23,302 nucleotides of DNA from Haplomitrium mnioides (GCA_049999725.1 JBNGIS010009680.1:1-23302), one strand, 5' to 3'; positions 7,985 to 19,769 are shown, counted from the stretch's first letter. The notes: generated from the sequence alone by a model not told the origin. Numbers and translations: made by a program.

Positions 7985-10900
7985 TTACACAATGGCTTCA
8001 TCATCAACACATGTGGCATGAACTGCACTGCATCCAAACCGTCGGAACTGCTTTCTAGTCACACACCATGAAATTGGAAATGTACTAACCTGACAAAAAC
8101 AGTATAGCACATAGTCAATAGACCAGTCATGACTCAAATCCAAGCTACAGTGCATGATGCAATCCACCCATAGACAACAAAAATGTAGACACCCATCAAA
8201 AACTTCAATGGCAATACAACTAAAAGATATCCTTCCTATAGCACAAAAGGATATTAAAGTAGAATATTACAGTGCTCAACAATTTTGCCCCAAACCATGC
8301 AGAGTCAGGCCCATGCGCAGGAGGAATGACGTTCAGTCCAGATGCTAAGTTGGTTGATGACAATGACTTGCACACTTCTTTCTTCAGTCTTGCTGCACAT
8401 TAACTTCCATCAGCAAACTTGATAAACATAAAATTCGTCAAATTCTTAACAATTGAATAAAATAAACGTGAAAGCTCCATGCTAAGTACAGAAACCCAAA
8501 AAAATTTGGAACTTCTCTCTCATTACCAGGCAACCCTGGAAGGCAAGATGTACCACCCGCCAAAATGATGTTCTTGTACCAGTTGTGGTCAGATTCATGT
8601 TTCAATGAAACTGATGCACAATGCTCCATACACAATGCAACTGCCTGTTGCAAACTCATTGTTCGCCTGCAAAATATATTATCGCCTCTCAGAATTTTAG
8701 AACATACTACGTCACGAAATTTCCACTCATTGACGAACAATACCTCCAACATATCTACATATCTGTCTGTAAACCTTGCTTTGGAACCACAATGGCATCA
8801 CCCAATTGTTATTTAAGATGAACTATGGTTATTGAATGTGGCCCCACAAATATTGAAGGCAACAGATACCAGTCGCAATAGTCTAAGACAAACCTGGATA
8901 CATGACATCCTAAGCAACATAGAGTGCAGTCTTCACACTGTCCTATCAGTCACAATGTTTCAATCAGGATCTAAAAGCTGCAACAACATATATTCTATTG
9001 AGTTCCACTTCTGTAAGTAGAGAGAAACTATGTGATATTGTTGCATCACTCAACCAAGAAATAAAGTTAATAAAAACTGGTGACTATCATACATCAGCTT
9101 GTAATGTAATATGGTTCATTTTACTTCATTCTTGACAAAGTACGCACCCATCAGTACACGCCCTCTGAGAGGTCTGCAGCCAGAGTCTGGTCAGGGCTTT
9201 CTATCCCCCGAACATAATGTGTCAAGCACACCACTGGTGTGTACTCGAACATTAAAAGCAAAACCATGAAAATGCAGAGAGTAAGCAAGAACAAACGATG
9301 CAGGTAGCCAGACGAGGTTGCTAGATATCCATCTCAACTGATGCCAAGACAGTCTCACTTTGTGGTTTCAGTCATAAAGTAAAACGTCACTTCATCATGT
9401 CACAAGCTACCACTACTCCCTGCTTGTTTCATAAGACTGAAGTAGTGTTTGAAATTTTGTGACTCAAAATTTCTTAGTAGGATTAATAATTAACCCCACT
9501 AGCTGATGTGTGTAATTCAAGAGTTTTAGAGCATTTCTTGAAAGACGCTAAAAAAGTTAACACCTGCACTATTTCTCATAAATAACATAAGTTGAATAAA
9601 TGTCCTGACTGCCCTATGCAGCAAGCTCACATTCATATTCATGTGAACTGATATCAGTTAAGCCTTTTCCCATCGAAAATTACTTGCAACCATGACTTTT
9701 GGACGCACCACAGGTCATTGCTTTCATTTCTCTGAATCCAAATTGGTGCCTGTTGTCAAACTCTATTGTCGTCATTTTGATGGGAGCAGTCACAATACCA
9801 GTTGCACTTACAATTGCCCAAGCCGAGGCTGAAAAAGTATTTCAGGAGCCCTGAAGCGCTCATCCTCTAGAGTGTGAAAGCCCTCTTCAGCCATCATCCA
9901 TGAAGCTCTGGTATCCTTATACATTTCCGCTTCATAATCTTGTGCAACATAGCAAAGTTTCTGGCCATGAGTAACAAACAGGCATCAGTCATGAGCACAT
10001 CTTTCATTAACTGGAAATGTCACAAAATAAGTAATAGTTTCAAAAAATGTTACTTTCCACATCATCTATGCACTGTAGACGCACAACTGTACTCAAGTTA
10101 TCATAGCCTCTTACCCTAATAGAACAACTTTACGATTTTCTCTAGACTCTTATTCAGCCCTGCCTGTTGCTTACTGAAATCTGCTTCAGGTGTACACATA
10201 TGTTCTAGAAAATAACTCTGTAGAGGAGGTTGAGACAGACCTCTTTGAGAGTGCGGACTGTAAACATGGAAGCAAATGGGCGCCTATTTTGTTGCATCAG
10301 TTCACCTAAATGTATAGTGATCTGCATGGCTCCTTGACCAACAATTTCCACACCAATGCTTCGCATAACCTTACCATGCAGAACTGCAGGTGACAAGTTT
10401 GCAAGTTCCATGAAGCAAATAATCTAGGTTCCTAATAGAACTGGCCAGAATAGAAGAATTCTTGCTGAAACCATTTAGTCTACAATTCAGAGAATTTGAG
10501 AAGAAAGCTGTAAACCTGATAGCTGAACCACACCAATACTTCAGATTGGCTAAACACTCAGAAGTCTATTAAAGTTTAATCCTGCTTCAAAAAAATGTTT
10601 GAAATTCTCCAATAGAATTTACCTGGTACAATTGAGGTGACATGATAGCCAATGTTGACAACAATTCCTGAAATATGGCCCGCAGCAAAAAGAGCCAAAA
10701 CTGCCTGTAAAGAGACAAAGATGCATTCATTATTTCCAGGGAATTTGGTGCCACTCTAGGGTTGAAAGTTTTTGTTTGCATTGAATTTGTAGGGGAAGGG
10801 CCAAAACTAAATCTTCAAGAGCTGGCTGACAGCTGGGGAAGACTAATATTAGTTATCATTAGGGGACATAACTGTACCAAACCTAGCCCATTGCCAGCCC

Positions 10901-13553
10901 AAGATCAAATAAGAACTTGAGGACATGCTTTTTTAAGCTTCAGATATTACCAAGGCATAAGAGAGCTCCAGAAAAGGACCACATCCTCTCAGCCTTAAGC
11001 AATAATGTTGAAGTTGGCCATGAAGCTATCCCTGTGGAGATCATGATCATGAAGTTGGTTCAAGTCAGCATTGAGAAAAGGCTTCTCTATGGAGCAACCA
11101 TATTCACCCAATCTGCAACACAGGTAACAAAATGAATGCAGGAAGTAATGATTTACTGACTTATGGCCAACCTGCATGGCTGTATTAGTCAGTTTTGTGG
11201 AACATTTGAGGAATTTTGCCCAATTTCTCTTCAAAGTCTACTTCCAAAGCTGATTAACGAAGTGATCCTTGCATGAGATCTCATTGGTTTGCAACAAACC
11301 GAGTTCAACACAGACTAGAGCTACCTCTTGTAGCTCAAATGAAGAGTGACCAGGCAAGGATTCCCCCCAACACAAAAATTTCGGCCTTGTTCCTTTCATA
11401 CAGGCATCAAATTTTATATACTTGAAATAGCTATACAACACATTTAGATGTTTATCATAAACTCAACCAAAAACCCATTTTTTGCATGACTTACTCCACT
11501 TAATAAACCATCAAAAACTCAAATAAGATTTATTACATAGGTCGTCGGAAAGAACACAGTACCTGATCCACAGCACATATGGCAGGCACTCCCATCTCAA
11601 AGAGAACAGAAAATGTTATCTCCCGCAACTGCTTTCTTGCTGCCAGGGCAGATTTAGTATCTGCAAATTTCACAAAAGAAAACTCATTAAACTGTGTCCC
11701 TACAAATATTACAAAAGAGACCTAGTGACCCTTGGCCAGATTCCAAATTGTAGAGTAGTATTCTACTGTGCCCATGCTATTTGTTATTGTATTTAGGAAA
11801 AAGATACTTTGTTGATTTCCAGCTACCTTTCAACCCCTACACCCATGACCGGAACCCCAGTCTGTTGCCTATATAGCTCAGGTTCTATGAGCTATCCGCA
11901 CTCTTGTGCGCATTGTACTCTCAGTTCATATGGCCCTAGGGCTGGCTCTGGACTTTAAATCGAATTCATTCATTCATGCATTCATTATGAGACAAATATG
12001 ACAGACAACCATCAACTGCAAAAAGTGAGTAACCTATTCAAAAACTCAAGCTGCCACATAGAAGTGCAACAAATTCCAAGACAAGCTATAATAACTGTAC
12101 TAACGATATATGTACCATCTGAATTGCTGATGGGTGTTGTAAGCACAACTGGTTGGGAGGATGGTTTAACCTGCAAGCTGTGAAAAGAATATATCAATTC
12201 CTATCATAAATAAGCTCGATGCCAGCTCATCGGAACCACTGTCTGGACATGTTCCAATATTGAAACACAGTTATATGCTTCAACAATGGACGAATATCAT
12301 TCCCAGGTTCACTTATTTGTATCCTGGTCAGAGTACATAGGCACATATGAGCCTAGTCAACATCATCTACGACATCAGACTTCATACCACAGGAGGAATC
12401 TAAAGACCATCAACAATTCTTAAACATGAGGATATGCGCAACTCAAAACCAATCTGACAGGAGCTGGGCGCAAACCATTGGAATAGAGTTGCAAAGAGGT
12501 CTTTCAGTCGAGGATATATTGGAGACTCAATGTTTCCAAACTCCTGCATCACATCGCCGGATGACATGGCGCGATTTAGTAAGAGACATATGATTAAAGG
12601 GTAAAAGGTGGAGCTTCGTTGATCTGCTACAGACCAGAAATGTTGGGAGCCTCTTCGTAGGTTTATCGTCGGTGCCCCAGCCGCACTTGCAGTATCCTGC
12701 TCCAGCTGCACGATTTTCAAGTTCACAAAAAAATGGGAAGCTTAATTCCCAGGAAGATTCAAACTGGAAGAAACTCGAATGATGCCAGAGACAGACGCAA
12801 CCGTAAAAAACCCCGTATATTCAAAATCAATCAACAGGACACTCCCTAATGCTTTGCAAGGAAATCAAACAAAATTGACCAGTACATTGTAATGAACTGG
12901 TACAAAGAACAACCTCTCACCATCGAAAATGACAGATCGCGGAACAACAGCTCGCTGCCCGTAAATCATGTGGAATGGAAGCGGGGAGCTGGGCGACCTA
13001 CCACAAAATATTTCAGGCGAACAAAACACATCAGCACCACGATTTCCTTACAAAATAATTGTAAATTTCTCGAATTCGAAATACTCATGCAAACCTTACC
13101 TGAGAGCAAAACCAGGTCTAAGATAACTCTCAGCAAATTGAACCAGACTCCAATTTGATTGCGATTCCTTCGCCAGCAAATTTTCCCATAACGACTCCTC
13201 GCGACCAGCGTCTCTCCACGCCTGCACTTGCACACCAAATGTGCATTACAAGTGTTCACTGTTCAATTAAGATATCACCATCTTGGCATAGGGAGGAAAC
13301 TTCTAATCGTTTGCTAGATATTTGACGAGCTAAATGAGAACCCGGTCGCAAAATCCACAATCTAACAATTTACCTTACATGTGAGGCTGGCTGCGACCAG
13401 AGATTTGCTGGGCAAACGCTGGAAAATCAGAAGCAAAAGATCATGAGACAAGTTGGATGCAACTTCTTCATTGTCATAATCATCATCGACTATCCCTGAA
13501 ATGGGAATTCTCTGGCACATACTCCACAACGCTCGACTTAGCAATCCCACCAT
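7985..13553 (-). CDS. ARP8: Actin-related protein 8 (F-box/actin-fold protein), 13 exons, intact
   Basis: Exons in reading order: 13553-13374, 13221-13100, 12997-12921, 12705-12635, 12543-12476, 12177-12116, 11660-11563, 10704-10623, 10383-10241, 9960-9812, 8666-8527, 8392-8271, 8089-7985. All twelve introns are GT-AG with matching phases. The spliced frame is 1419 nt, 472 residues plus TAA, close to Arabidopsis ARP8 (about 471). An F-box lies at about residues 33-78 (NLSHDLLLLIFQRLPSKSL). The actin fold follows: DAGAGYCKCGW (126-136), EFGNIESPIY, VKPSSQPVVL, QAVLALFAAGHISGIVVNIG (226-245), LHGKVM, TVRTLKEKLCYVA, ILAGGTSCLPGL (385-396), CVTRKQFRRFG near the end. The actin DSGDG loop is NIGYH, so both aspartates of that loop are absent, as in Arabidopsis. 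The family has been linked to the nucleolus; an SCF role is inferred from the F-box. The start is the first in-frame ATG after an in-frame TAG at 13605-13607, in good context (A at -3, G at +4). Some exon edges rest on remembered homology. Confidence 0.93.
8667..9811 (-). other. ARP8 intron 10 (1145 bp), nothing else recognised
   Basis: This is the longest ARP8 intron. The donor is GTAAGT after the second base of Leu351 and the acceptor is ATTTTGCAG. No mobile element, RNA gene or nested coding sequence was recognised in it. Confidence 0.6.
10705..11562 (-). other. ARP8 intron 7 (858 bp) with an antisense open frame
   Basis: The phase-0 intron lies between Gln226 and Ala227. On the plus strand 10917-11135 is open and a GTAACA donor-like site follows ACACAG at about 11123. 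The encoded segment (for example HEAIPVEIMIMKLVQ) is not recognised and has no supporting neighbour exons, so no gene is called. Confidence 0.5.
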
Positions 13554-13800
13554 GTTTCCGTGCTGCCTGCCAGGCACCTTGTGGAACCACCTCCAGACAG
13601 ATGTCTATGAACGCACTGGCAGATGCAACATTGTATAGAGCGCAGACGAGAGGAGGCCATGGCAGGCGCAGCATTCCCTCGTTCCTCTGTCGTTCTTTTC
13701 GTCCGGTCTTTACCCGACCTCCAAATTTAGACCCCTCCCTTTCTGGCCTCATTGCCAAATGTAGGCACAACCGTTACCGTTACAAACGACGATTTTGCCG
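13554..13800 (-). promoter_or_regulatory. Putative ARP8 5' leader with upstream ATGs
   Basis: The sequence is more GC-rich than its surroundings, and no clear TATA box was found. If transcribed from above 13674, the leader contains two upstream ATGs: one at 13672-13674 opens a 63-codon frame ending at 13483, overlapping the ARP8 start out of frame, and one in a CCATGG context at about 13660 opens another overlapping frame. If the transcription start lies below 13660, neither is present. The transcription start cannot be placed from sequence. Confidence 0.3.
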
Positions 13801-14338
13801 GCAACTAATGTAGTTGATGTAGTAGAACACCTTTTTCGTCAACGATTTCACGAAACACGTAAATATAGATTGTACACTAACCTCACAACTAACCCTGATT
13901 ACGTCACCGGTTTCTTCTATTCTATCCTGTAAATTTGATACACTCCAAATTTACCTTTGGTTAAATTCGGTAAATATTCCTATGAACTAATGAAGTAGTT
14001 TAGTTGTTGTAAAAGTCTTCTAAAATTGTATTTTATTATCCTCACAATAGTGCACAACTTTAATCCAAAGCTTTTATTCGTGGTTGTTGGAAAGTTCACT
14101 AGTAGCATCTAACAAACATTTGCCATCTAGAAGTCTTCTATTTTGGGTACACACAGCAACTGGATTCACTATCTAAGCTAATAGCCAAAGAGAAAAAAGA
14201 AAAGAGGATGAAATTATCATCACATGATTGGTGGAATGAAGAGATAGACTTTCAAGTAAGTATTGAGTAAAAGATAGAGACACCAATTTTGGTTAACTAA
14301 CAAAGATATTGGTAATCATCATAAACCTTAAAAGACTG
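13801..14338. other. Intergenic, no gene seen
   Basis: AT-rich DNA upstream of ARP8, without recognisable coding, RNA or transposon motifs on either strand. Confidence 0.45.
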
Positions 14339-14673
14339 GGTTTGTTTAGCCAAAAATTTCATATGTCCATTAAGCAAAGATAAATAAGATTTGTTTAGCC
14401 AAAAATTTCATATGTCCATTAAGCAAAGATAAATGGGATTTGCTTAGCCAAAAATTTCATATGTCCATTAAGCAAAGATAAATAAGATTTGCTTAGCCAG
14501 AAATTTCATATGTCCATTAAGCAAAGATAAATAAGATTTGCTTAGCCAGAAATTTCATATGTCCATTAAACAAAGATAAATAAGATCTGCTTAGCCAAAA
14601 ATTTCATATGTCCATTAAGCAAAGATAAATAAGATTTGCATAGCCAAAAATTTCATATGTCTATTAAGCAAAG
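14339..14673. repeat. 49-bp minisatellite, about seven copies
   Basis: The unit GATTTGTTTAGCC...AAATTTCATATGTCCATTAAGC...AAATAA starts at about 14339, 14388, 14437, 14486, 14535, 14584 and 14633, an exact 49-bp period. Copies differ by only a few substitutions (GTTTAG/GCTTAG/GCATAG, CCAAAA/CCAGAA). The last copy is cut at about 14673. High identity points to recent expansion. Confidence 0.95.
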
Positions 14674-14791
14674 AAAGCTTAAACATAGAAGTGAAATGAC
14701 AATATCTACGATGACATCAATAACGTTAATTGTTAACAACGACTTTGCATCTATTTAAGTAGGTTGATATCATCAATCGCAAATGGTATAT
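14674..14791. other. Spacer between minisatellite and LTR
   Basis: Short AT-rich spacer. TATAT at 14787-14791 abuts the candidate LTR and would be its left target-site duplication, but the right copy is not available for comparison. Confidence 0.3.
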
Positions 14792-15208
14792 TGTAAGCAA
14801 GAGATAGTGTAATAGTATGAATAGTAGATTGTCAAAAATAGAGAGGAATGAAGGAAATAATAGTAGTTTACTAAATGTTATAGGATGTTTAAAAGTGGTA
14901 GTTACTTCCAAGTAATGTTTGCAAGTGAGACAAAGTCACTTTTAGGTTGGAAGATATGATGAAATCAATTTTATATTCGGAAGTTAAAATAACTTGTGAG
15001 TGAAGGAAGCTAATACACAACTCTTTCACAAGTATAAACAAGAGTGTCATATTGGTCAACTTCTTATTTCATAGTTCTTTTCAATTGGCTTAAGCTTTTG
15101 TTTTTATTCTCTTTGGCGTTCATCATACTTGCCATTCGGTCGGCTTTGAAGATTTTATTTTATTTTTGTTGGCATTTGATTTGGTTTTACTCTCTTTGAG
15201 TTCTTACA
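14792..15208 (+). mobile_element. Candidate 5' LTR (417 bp) of a plus-strand retrotransposon
   Basis: It begins TGTAAG and ends CTTACA, a perfect 6-bp terminal inverted repeat. One base after its end comes a degraded initiator-tRNA-Met PBS. A TATAAAC box sits at 15033-15039, a reasonable U3/R position. The left boundary is chosen from the inverted repeat only, so it is less certain than the right one. Confidence 0.55.
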
Positions 15209-15209
15209 T

Positions 15210-15222
15210 TAGTATTAGAGCC
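15210..15222 (+). other. Degraded primer binding site
   Basis: TAGTATTAGAGCC differs at two positions from the plant initiator-tRNA-Met PBS TGGTATCAGAGCC and sits one base after the LTR end. It precedes an ATGGAGAA start context at 15237. Confidence 0.65.
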
Positions 15223-15236
15223 AATTGTTCATTTAC

Positions 15237-16020
15237 ATGGAGAATCTATGAACAAATAGAGCAGTGGTTCAAGTAATACAACAAAAAACTAAGCATTTTT
15301 TTTGTCTATTAGAATTTTTAATGCAAATACAAATGATGGAATGAGCTTTAGAAGAAGAGAGCTAGATATGTGTTATAAAGGATAACACATATGATAAAAA
15401 AAAACAATTCTAATAGTAGTTGAGAATTTATTGTTTGATTTTGAGTAATATTTTGAAGCTATTAGCATAAAAAATATTGCCAACAAATGTTTTTATGTTA
15501 CGTCAACTAGAAGAAGTTGCAAAAGCTTGGTGGAGATTAAACAAATACAATTTAGGTTTTTTTCTTCTAATATTTCTTAGCTTGAGTTTAAACCCGTAGT
15601 GATTTTAAGATTTATGGTTCTAAATGCTCCAAATATAGTGAGAGAGTATCTTGCTAAATTGAAGAAAATTTTGTACAATAGAAATATATGGTGCATAATT
15701 TCATAATACTATCATGCGAATTCTCGAATTTGGAGAATGAGAAACACTTGATCGTTTTGTTCAAATATTGAAGCTTTACTCTATAATTGAAGCAACAATA
15801 AGAGAGCTTTGAAAGTTAGAAAATACCAAACACATGGTTGAGCAATATGATTCATTATTTTCAACCATAGAAGTAATGACATATCTTCAACTAATTTTAC
15901 CAATTTTGCGTATGCTAGCAAATGAGGAGATTGAGTGCCTACACCAAAGTGGAAGATGCTTTTATAGTCAATAGCTTGGCCATTGGATTGCAAATAGCCC
16001 ACATCGTCATGGTTGTTCTT
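15237..16020 (+). pseudogene. Retrotransposon gag remnant
   Basis: After the PBS, MENL and a stop begin a heavily broken frame. Around 15517 AKAWWRLNKY resembles the conserved A..WW core of Retrotrans_gag proteins. Downstream fragments spread over three frames (REYLAKLKKIL, NFIILSCEFSNLENEKHL, LKLYSIIEATIRELLKLENTK) are the kind of helical gag sequence expected of that family. Multiple stops and frameshifts make it non-functional. No zinc knuckle, protease or reverse transcriptase follows before the gypsy LTR begins at 16259, so the element was probably truncated or interrupted there. Confidence 0.5.
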
Positions 16021-16258
16021 GTTTTCTTATCCAAACAAAAATGGTGGAAGAAGAAAGCCACAAAAACACTTTGGAAGTCAAAGGTTTGACTTGTAAATTT
16101 GACATAAATCTAAAAGATTTCTTATTCGTAGCTATAAGAACAAGATTATATTACACGAACACAAGCATTTCAATATTTAGTGAAATTTTTGCAACACGAC
16201 TAAAGAAGCTACCATAAGAAGAGAAGGTTGGTTGAATACATTCACTATTTATATACTT
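16021..16258. other. Tail of the gag-bearing element; no gene seen
   Basis: AT-rich sequence with no readable motif. It ends at ATACT (16254-16258), which would be one target-site copy for the gypsy element beginning at 16259. Confidence 0.3.
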
Positions 16259-17985
16259 GTCACTCCCTTGTTTTCGGCCTTAACCTTCACAGTCACCTCT
16301 TTGGATGCAAGAGAAGACAAATTGTGGGCATTCAGGTTCTTTTCTGAGATGGCCCCTTGCTAGTTATCGCTTTGAGGCTTTAAGGATTCTCACTTTCCTT
16401 ACTAGCCTTTGATTCACCACTTACTCTCTTCAGACTTCACTCAAATCATTCATTCACAACTCAGGTCAACATTCTCCACACTCAATCTTCCTTGTGTAAT
16501 TCTGTCCATGTATTCCAAGGACCCAAAACTTGATGCCCTTTCATCTTTTGTGTAATTGAGGCAGAAAGATGTTGTGTCCTACACCTAGGGACAATTACAG
16601 AACTCTCGACTCCCCCTCTAAGAGTTGTCACAGATCGAGTTCAATAGATCCCAACTATCCTAAGATGAATTAATCACAAAGTCATACAATAGGATTATAA
16701 ATAGAGAGCATTTCTCCCTAGGATCATTTAGCTATTATACGGACTGGATTCCTCCTTTCGAGTTGTCTCATCGTCTGCTCAGCTGTTCTGATATATTTGA
16801 TACTACTCTGATGCTTGAACTTAACCAAAAAATGAGAATCTAACTATACTCCGATATACAAACTGTTTCTACTATATACTGGAATTAGGAACAGAGTCCT
16901 TGAAGACCTTTTGAACTGATTCCATCACCGATACTACCCTTCTGATTTCACAGCTACCTTCCAACCTTCTCAACAACCTCCACTCACGCACTCTTCTCTA
17001 GATAGTTTTTCTACTTCCCTCGTGAGAAGCTCTGACTTTACTTCCTCAGGTTAGGAAGAGGACTTCTTTTAGTTCCACCTCTGGAAAAGCAGTCCCCCTG
17101 ACTGAATGTAATCCACTTCACTCCGAGCCTTGACAAGTCTTACTCCGCAGTACTCAAGCACTAACGCAGCCCTCTCTCTCTTGACTCCACTTGAATATTG
17201 ACACCAGAGTGCACTTCGAGCACTCTGAGATGATGCGCTTGCACAAAAAATGCAAAGATGACTCCAAGCTCCTCACTCGGCAGTCTCTCCTTAGTTCTCA
17301 GTAGGCCAAAATCCCTTTAAGAATCATGTATCGGTTCACCTACGCTCTGATCCACCTACGAAGACGAGTTCACCTGGATCGCCCGATCATCCAGAGCTCC
17401 TCACTCTGCGATTTCACGGCGCCCCTCCAGTCCACCTCCGAATCCCCCTGGCTCCCTGGAACTAGTCCACCGGCTTCACGCGATCCCTTCACCGAATTTC
17501 CCACTCATGCCTTACCATGTGCGATTTCTCTGTTGCGAAGTAGCTCTTGCATACTTCGATTGTCTGTGCCTCTCTCTCGCTTGCATGTGCATCTCCCTTA
17601 CTGAATCGGCATCTCTCGAGGTATACCCCTCTCTCCTCGAGCGATCCCGCGCCCCCCCCCAAACGTGCCTCGTTTAAAAGTCGGTAATTCCGTTAACTTC
17701 GGAAAAGGAAGTGTCAACGCATGGCTCTGATGGTTGTTAATCTCGTTACAACATAGAATAGGTGCGCGCCGCGTGTCCCGTCAGTTGGCTGAAAAACGAC
17801 AAGTACAACGATAACAGGGCGTCCGAAGAATCTTGCGAATAGAGATTCTGCAGATTCCCGCGGAGCCAAGTCCGAAGAGTTTCGAAGTGCCCCGCGGAAC
17901 TTGGTCCATGGAATCTCAGCAGATTCCATTGCAGATTCCCAGCTATCCTCCGCACACCACATCATCCGCTGCACCGCCATTTGAC

Positions 17986-18290
17986 GCCGCCCCGCAAGGG
18001 GGTAGGCTGACCGTCGCTTTGACCCTCCCTTCCGAAGTTGACCCGCTTGCGGCCCGAGGTCCAATGAGCTTTCCCTTGCTGCCACGTGTCCTCTGACTTG
18101 CCCGAGGTTCCCTGAGTTGCCATGTCATCCAAAAGACGCCATCCGATGCTGCCCCGCAAGGGGGTATGCGGACCGTCGGCTGACTCCCTTGTGAAGTTGA
18201 CCTTCGGAATCCTCTCTTCGCTTCTCAGAGCGCCACGTTGTTCAAAAGGCGTTGCCCGACGTCGCCCCGCAAAGGGGTAGGCGAACCGTC
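17986..18290. repeat. Three diverged repeats of a CCCCGCAAGGGG-centred unit
   Basis: CCCCGCAAGGGGGTAGGC or close variants occur at about 17989, 18152 and 18265, each followed by a GACCGTCG or GAACCGTCG word and then a GAAGTTGACC or AAAGTTGACC word. Spacings are about 163 and 113 bp. GCCACGTG at about 18081 gives a single G-box. The units lie inside the candidate gypsy LTR. Confidence 0.7.
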
Positions 18291-18534
18291 GGCTGACTCA
18301 CTTCCAAAGTTGACCCGCGGACTTCCTATGCTCGCAAAGTAAGAGCTTGTGCCGATGTTGCCATTTCATCAAGTCGGTTCTTCGATAAGTCGCCTTTTCG
18401 GTGTATCCCTTTCTCCCCCAACCGGATCGGTGCCATATCGCCCTTCTGGCTCTCGCAGATCTTCTTTGGTCGGATTGGCGCTAAGTCACCTTTTTGTCGC
18501 TCCCTCCATACCCCACCTCGGCTGGCGTTCTCAC

Positions 18535-18946
18535 GGATCCAGGTTAAGTGGTCCCCCTATGTCGGAGGACAGATTGTAACCATCTTAACCAGTTCCCTTC
18601 TGATTGGATGGTCAATAGATCACCTTTTCACCTCCACTCGCTCTTCGTCGGCTCGTTCGGTGATTTGTCTCCCTTTCAGCTCTCCTCTGCTTTTCCTTCT
18701 GTTGAATCCCTGCTAAGTCACCTTTTCGGCTTCCTTGGTTCTTCCTTGATCGGAACATTGATGAATCACCCTTCTGACATCTTCCGCCTTTCTTCAGCTA
18801 GACCTACGCTATGTCACCTTTTCAACACTTCCTCGCAGCTCCCCCATTGGACTCTTCGTGGATCCCTCTTAAGTGGGGTTCTCACGTCGTAAGACGGATC
18901 AGAACCCGATTAAGTGGGATCTCCACTTAGGAAGGCGGCTTCCCGC
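18535..18946. repeat. GGATCC-CTTAAG module of the gypsy LTR
   Basis: The composite word GGATCC(C/A)...TTAAGTGG...CCCCAC...GGAAG(G/A)C appears at about 18535-18600 and 18857-18946. The second is nearly collinear with 168-256; further versions occur at 1319-1410 and 1966-2100. The recurrence ties these four regions to one repeat family. Confidence 0.7.
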
Positions 18947-19611
18947 AGATCCTCGGACTCCTTGGAGCTGCCACATTTTCTATAGAATCCCGTGAATCAC
19001 TCCGGAGATGCCACGTTTCCGTGGAATCTTGCGGGGTGTTCAGAGAACTCCACATTTCCATTTGGGTTCGCGGATTCGAAGAATGAGTTCGATCAACCCT
19101 TGTAGGTGTCCTTCTACTTGCGGGATCGAGGCGTCCCTCTTCCCTGGCCTTACACACCCTTGTGACAATCTTGCCTCCTCATTTCTTCCCCGATCCTTGC
19201 TTCTCGATTGGTGGCCGCTGTAGGACATGTCTGCGATCTGCTCCTCTGATTGCCTTCGGATGTCTGCTTGTGGATTCGTTCTTTCTTCTCGAATCACTTC
19301 TTTTGGATTGGTCGTTCCCTTCTCCTCTGCTCGACCATGATCCTTGCATCCTCTTGAGGTCTACGGCTTCTCGCTGGCTTACTTCAGACACTTGAAATGG
19401 GACCCCTCCTCTAGCTAACGATCACTGCCTTTTGCTCATCTTTCCGCCATGATCCTATCTTCCTCCTAGGAATCATGCGCCCTACTCCTAGTAACACATA
19501 GAGAGAAATCTGTGGTTCTTGAGAGACCTTCACACTTGCTAAGGATCATTGTGCCAGAATTGCTTCTTATTTCCTGCATTCCGCCTTAGTGCTCCAATTC
19601 ACTGGTTGATA

Positions 19612-19626
19612 TAATTCTCCCTTTAA
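19612..19626 (-). other. Polypurine tract of the gypsy element
   Basis: The minus strand reads TTAAAGGGAGAATTA immediately before the LTR start, matching the purine-rich plus-strand primer expected upstream of a 3' LTR. A second purine run (GAGGGAGAAGAAG) lies further inside at about 19650. Confidence 0.6.
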
Positions 19627-19748
19627 GTGTGAAGCATCCCCGCGAACACACTTCTTCTCCCTCAATTTTCAGGTGCCTCTGTTGGATGGTCGCTGGCTTG
19701 ACTATGTAACTCCTGCAAAACAACCCCACAAAACGCCCTCCCTATGAA

Positions 19749-19769
19749 ACACACACACACACACACACA
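19749..19769. repeat. (AC)n microsatellite
   Basis: Ten AC dinucleotides in a row, followed by ATACACAT. It lies between the integrase remnant and the polypurine tract. Confidence 0.95.

Larger units (their letters stand above)
16259..19611 (-). mobile_element. Candidate very long 3' LTR of a Ty3/gypsy element (copy B)
   Basis: On the minus strand this follows an integrase C-terminus and a polypurine tract. It starts TATCAACC at 19611 (copy A has TGTCAGCC) and a possible end, GGGAGTGACA, lies at 16259, giving TGTCA/TGACA inverted ends. If right, the LTR is about 3.35 kb, unusually long. The outer boundary is inferred from the inverted ends alone; only the 18300-19611 part is confirmed by repetition in copy A. 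Composition changes sharply across the element, from mixed at 16259-17300 to GC-rich, pyrimidine-rich sequence at 17300-19400. Open frames here are repeat sequence, not genes. Confidence 0.55.

Noticed and set aside
10917-11135. Plus-strand 72-codon open frame inside ARP8 intron 7
   Set aside because: Antisense to the gene, not recognised as any family, and no partner exons were found.
12400-12726. A single 108-codon minus-strand frame spanning ARP8 exons 4 and 5
   Set aside because: Only the EFGNIESPIYPRLKDLFATLFQ part matches ARP8 in this frame; the GAGYCKCGW part is in another frame and a GT-AG intron (12544-12634) separates them.
13483-13770. 95-codon frame upstream of and overlapping ARP8 exon 1
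   Set aside because: No homology, begins without a supported start, and overlaps the F-box exon out of frame; kept only as a possible upstream frame.
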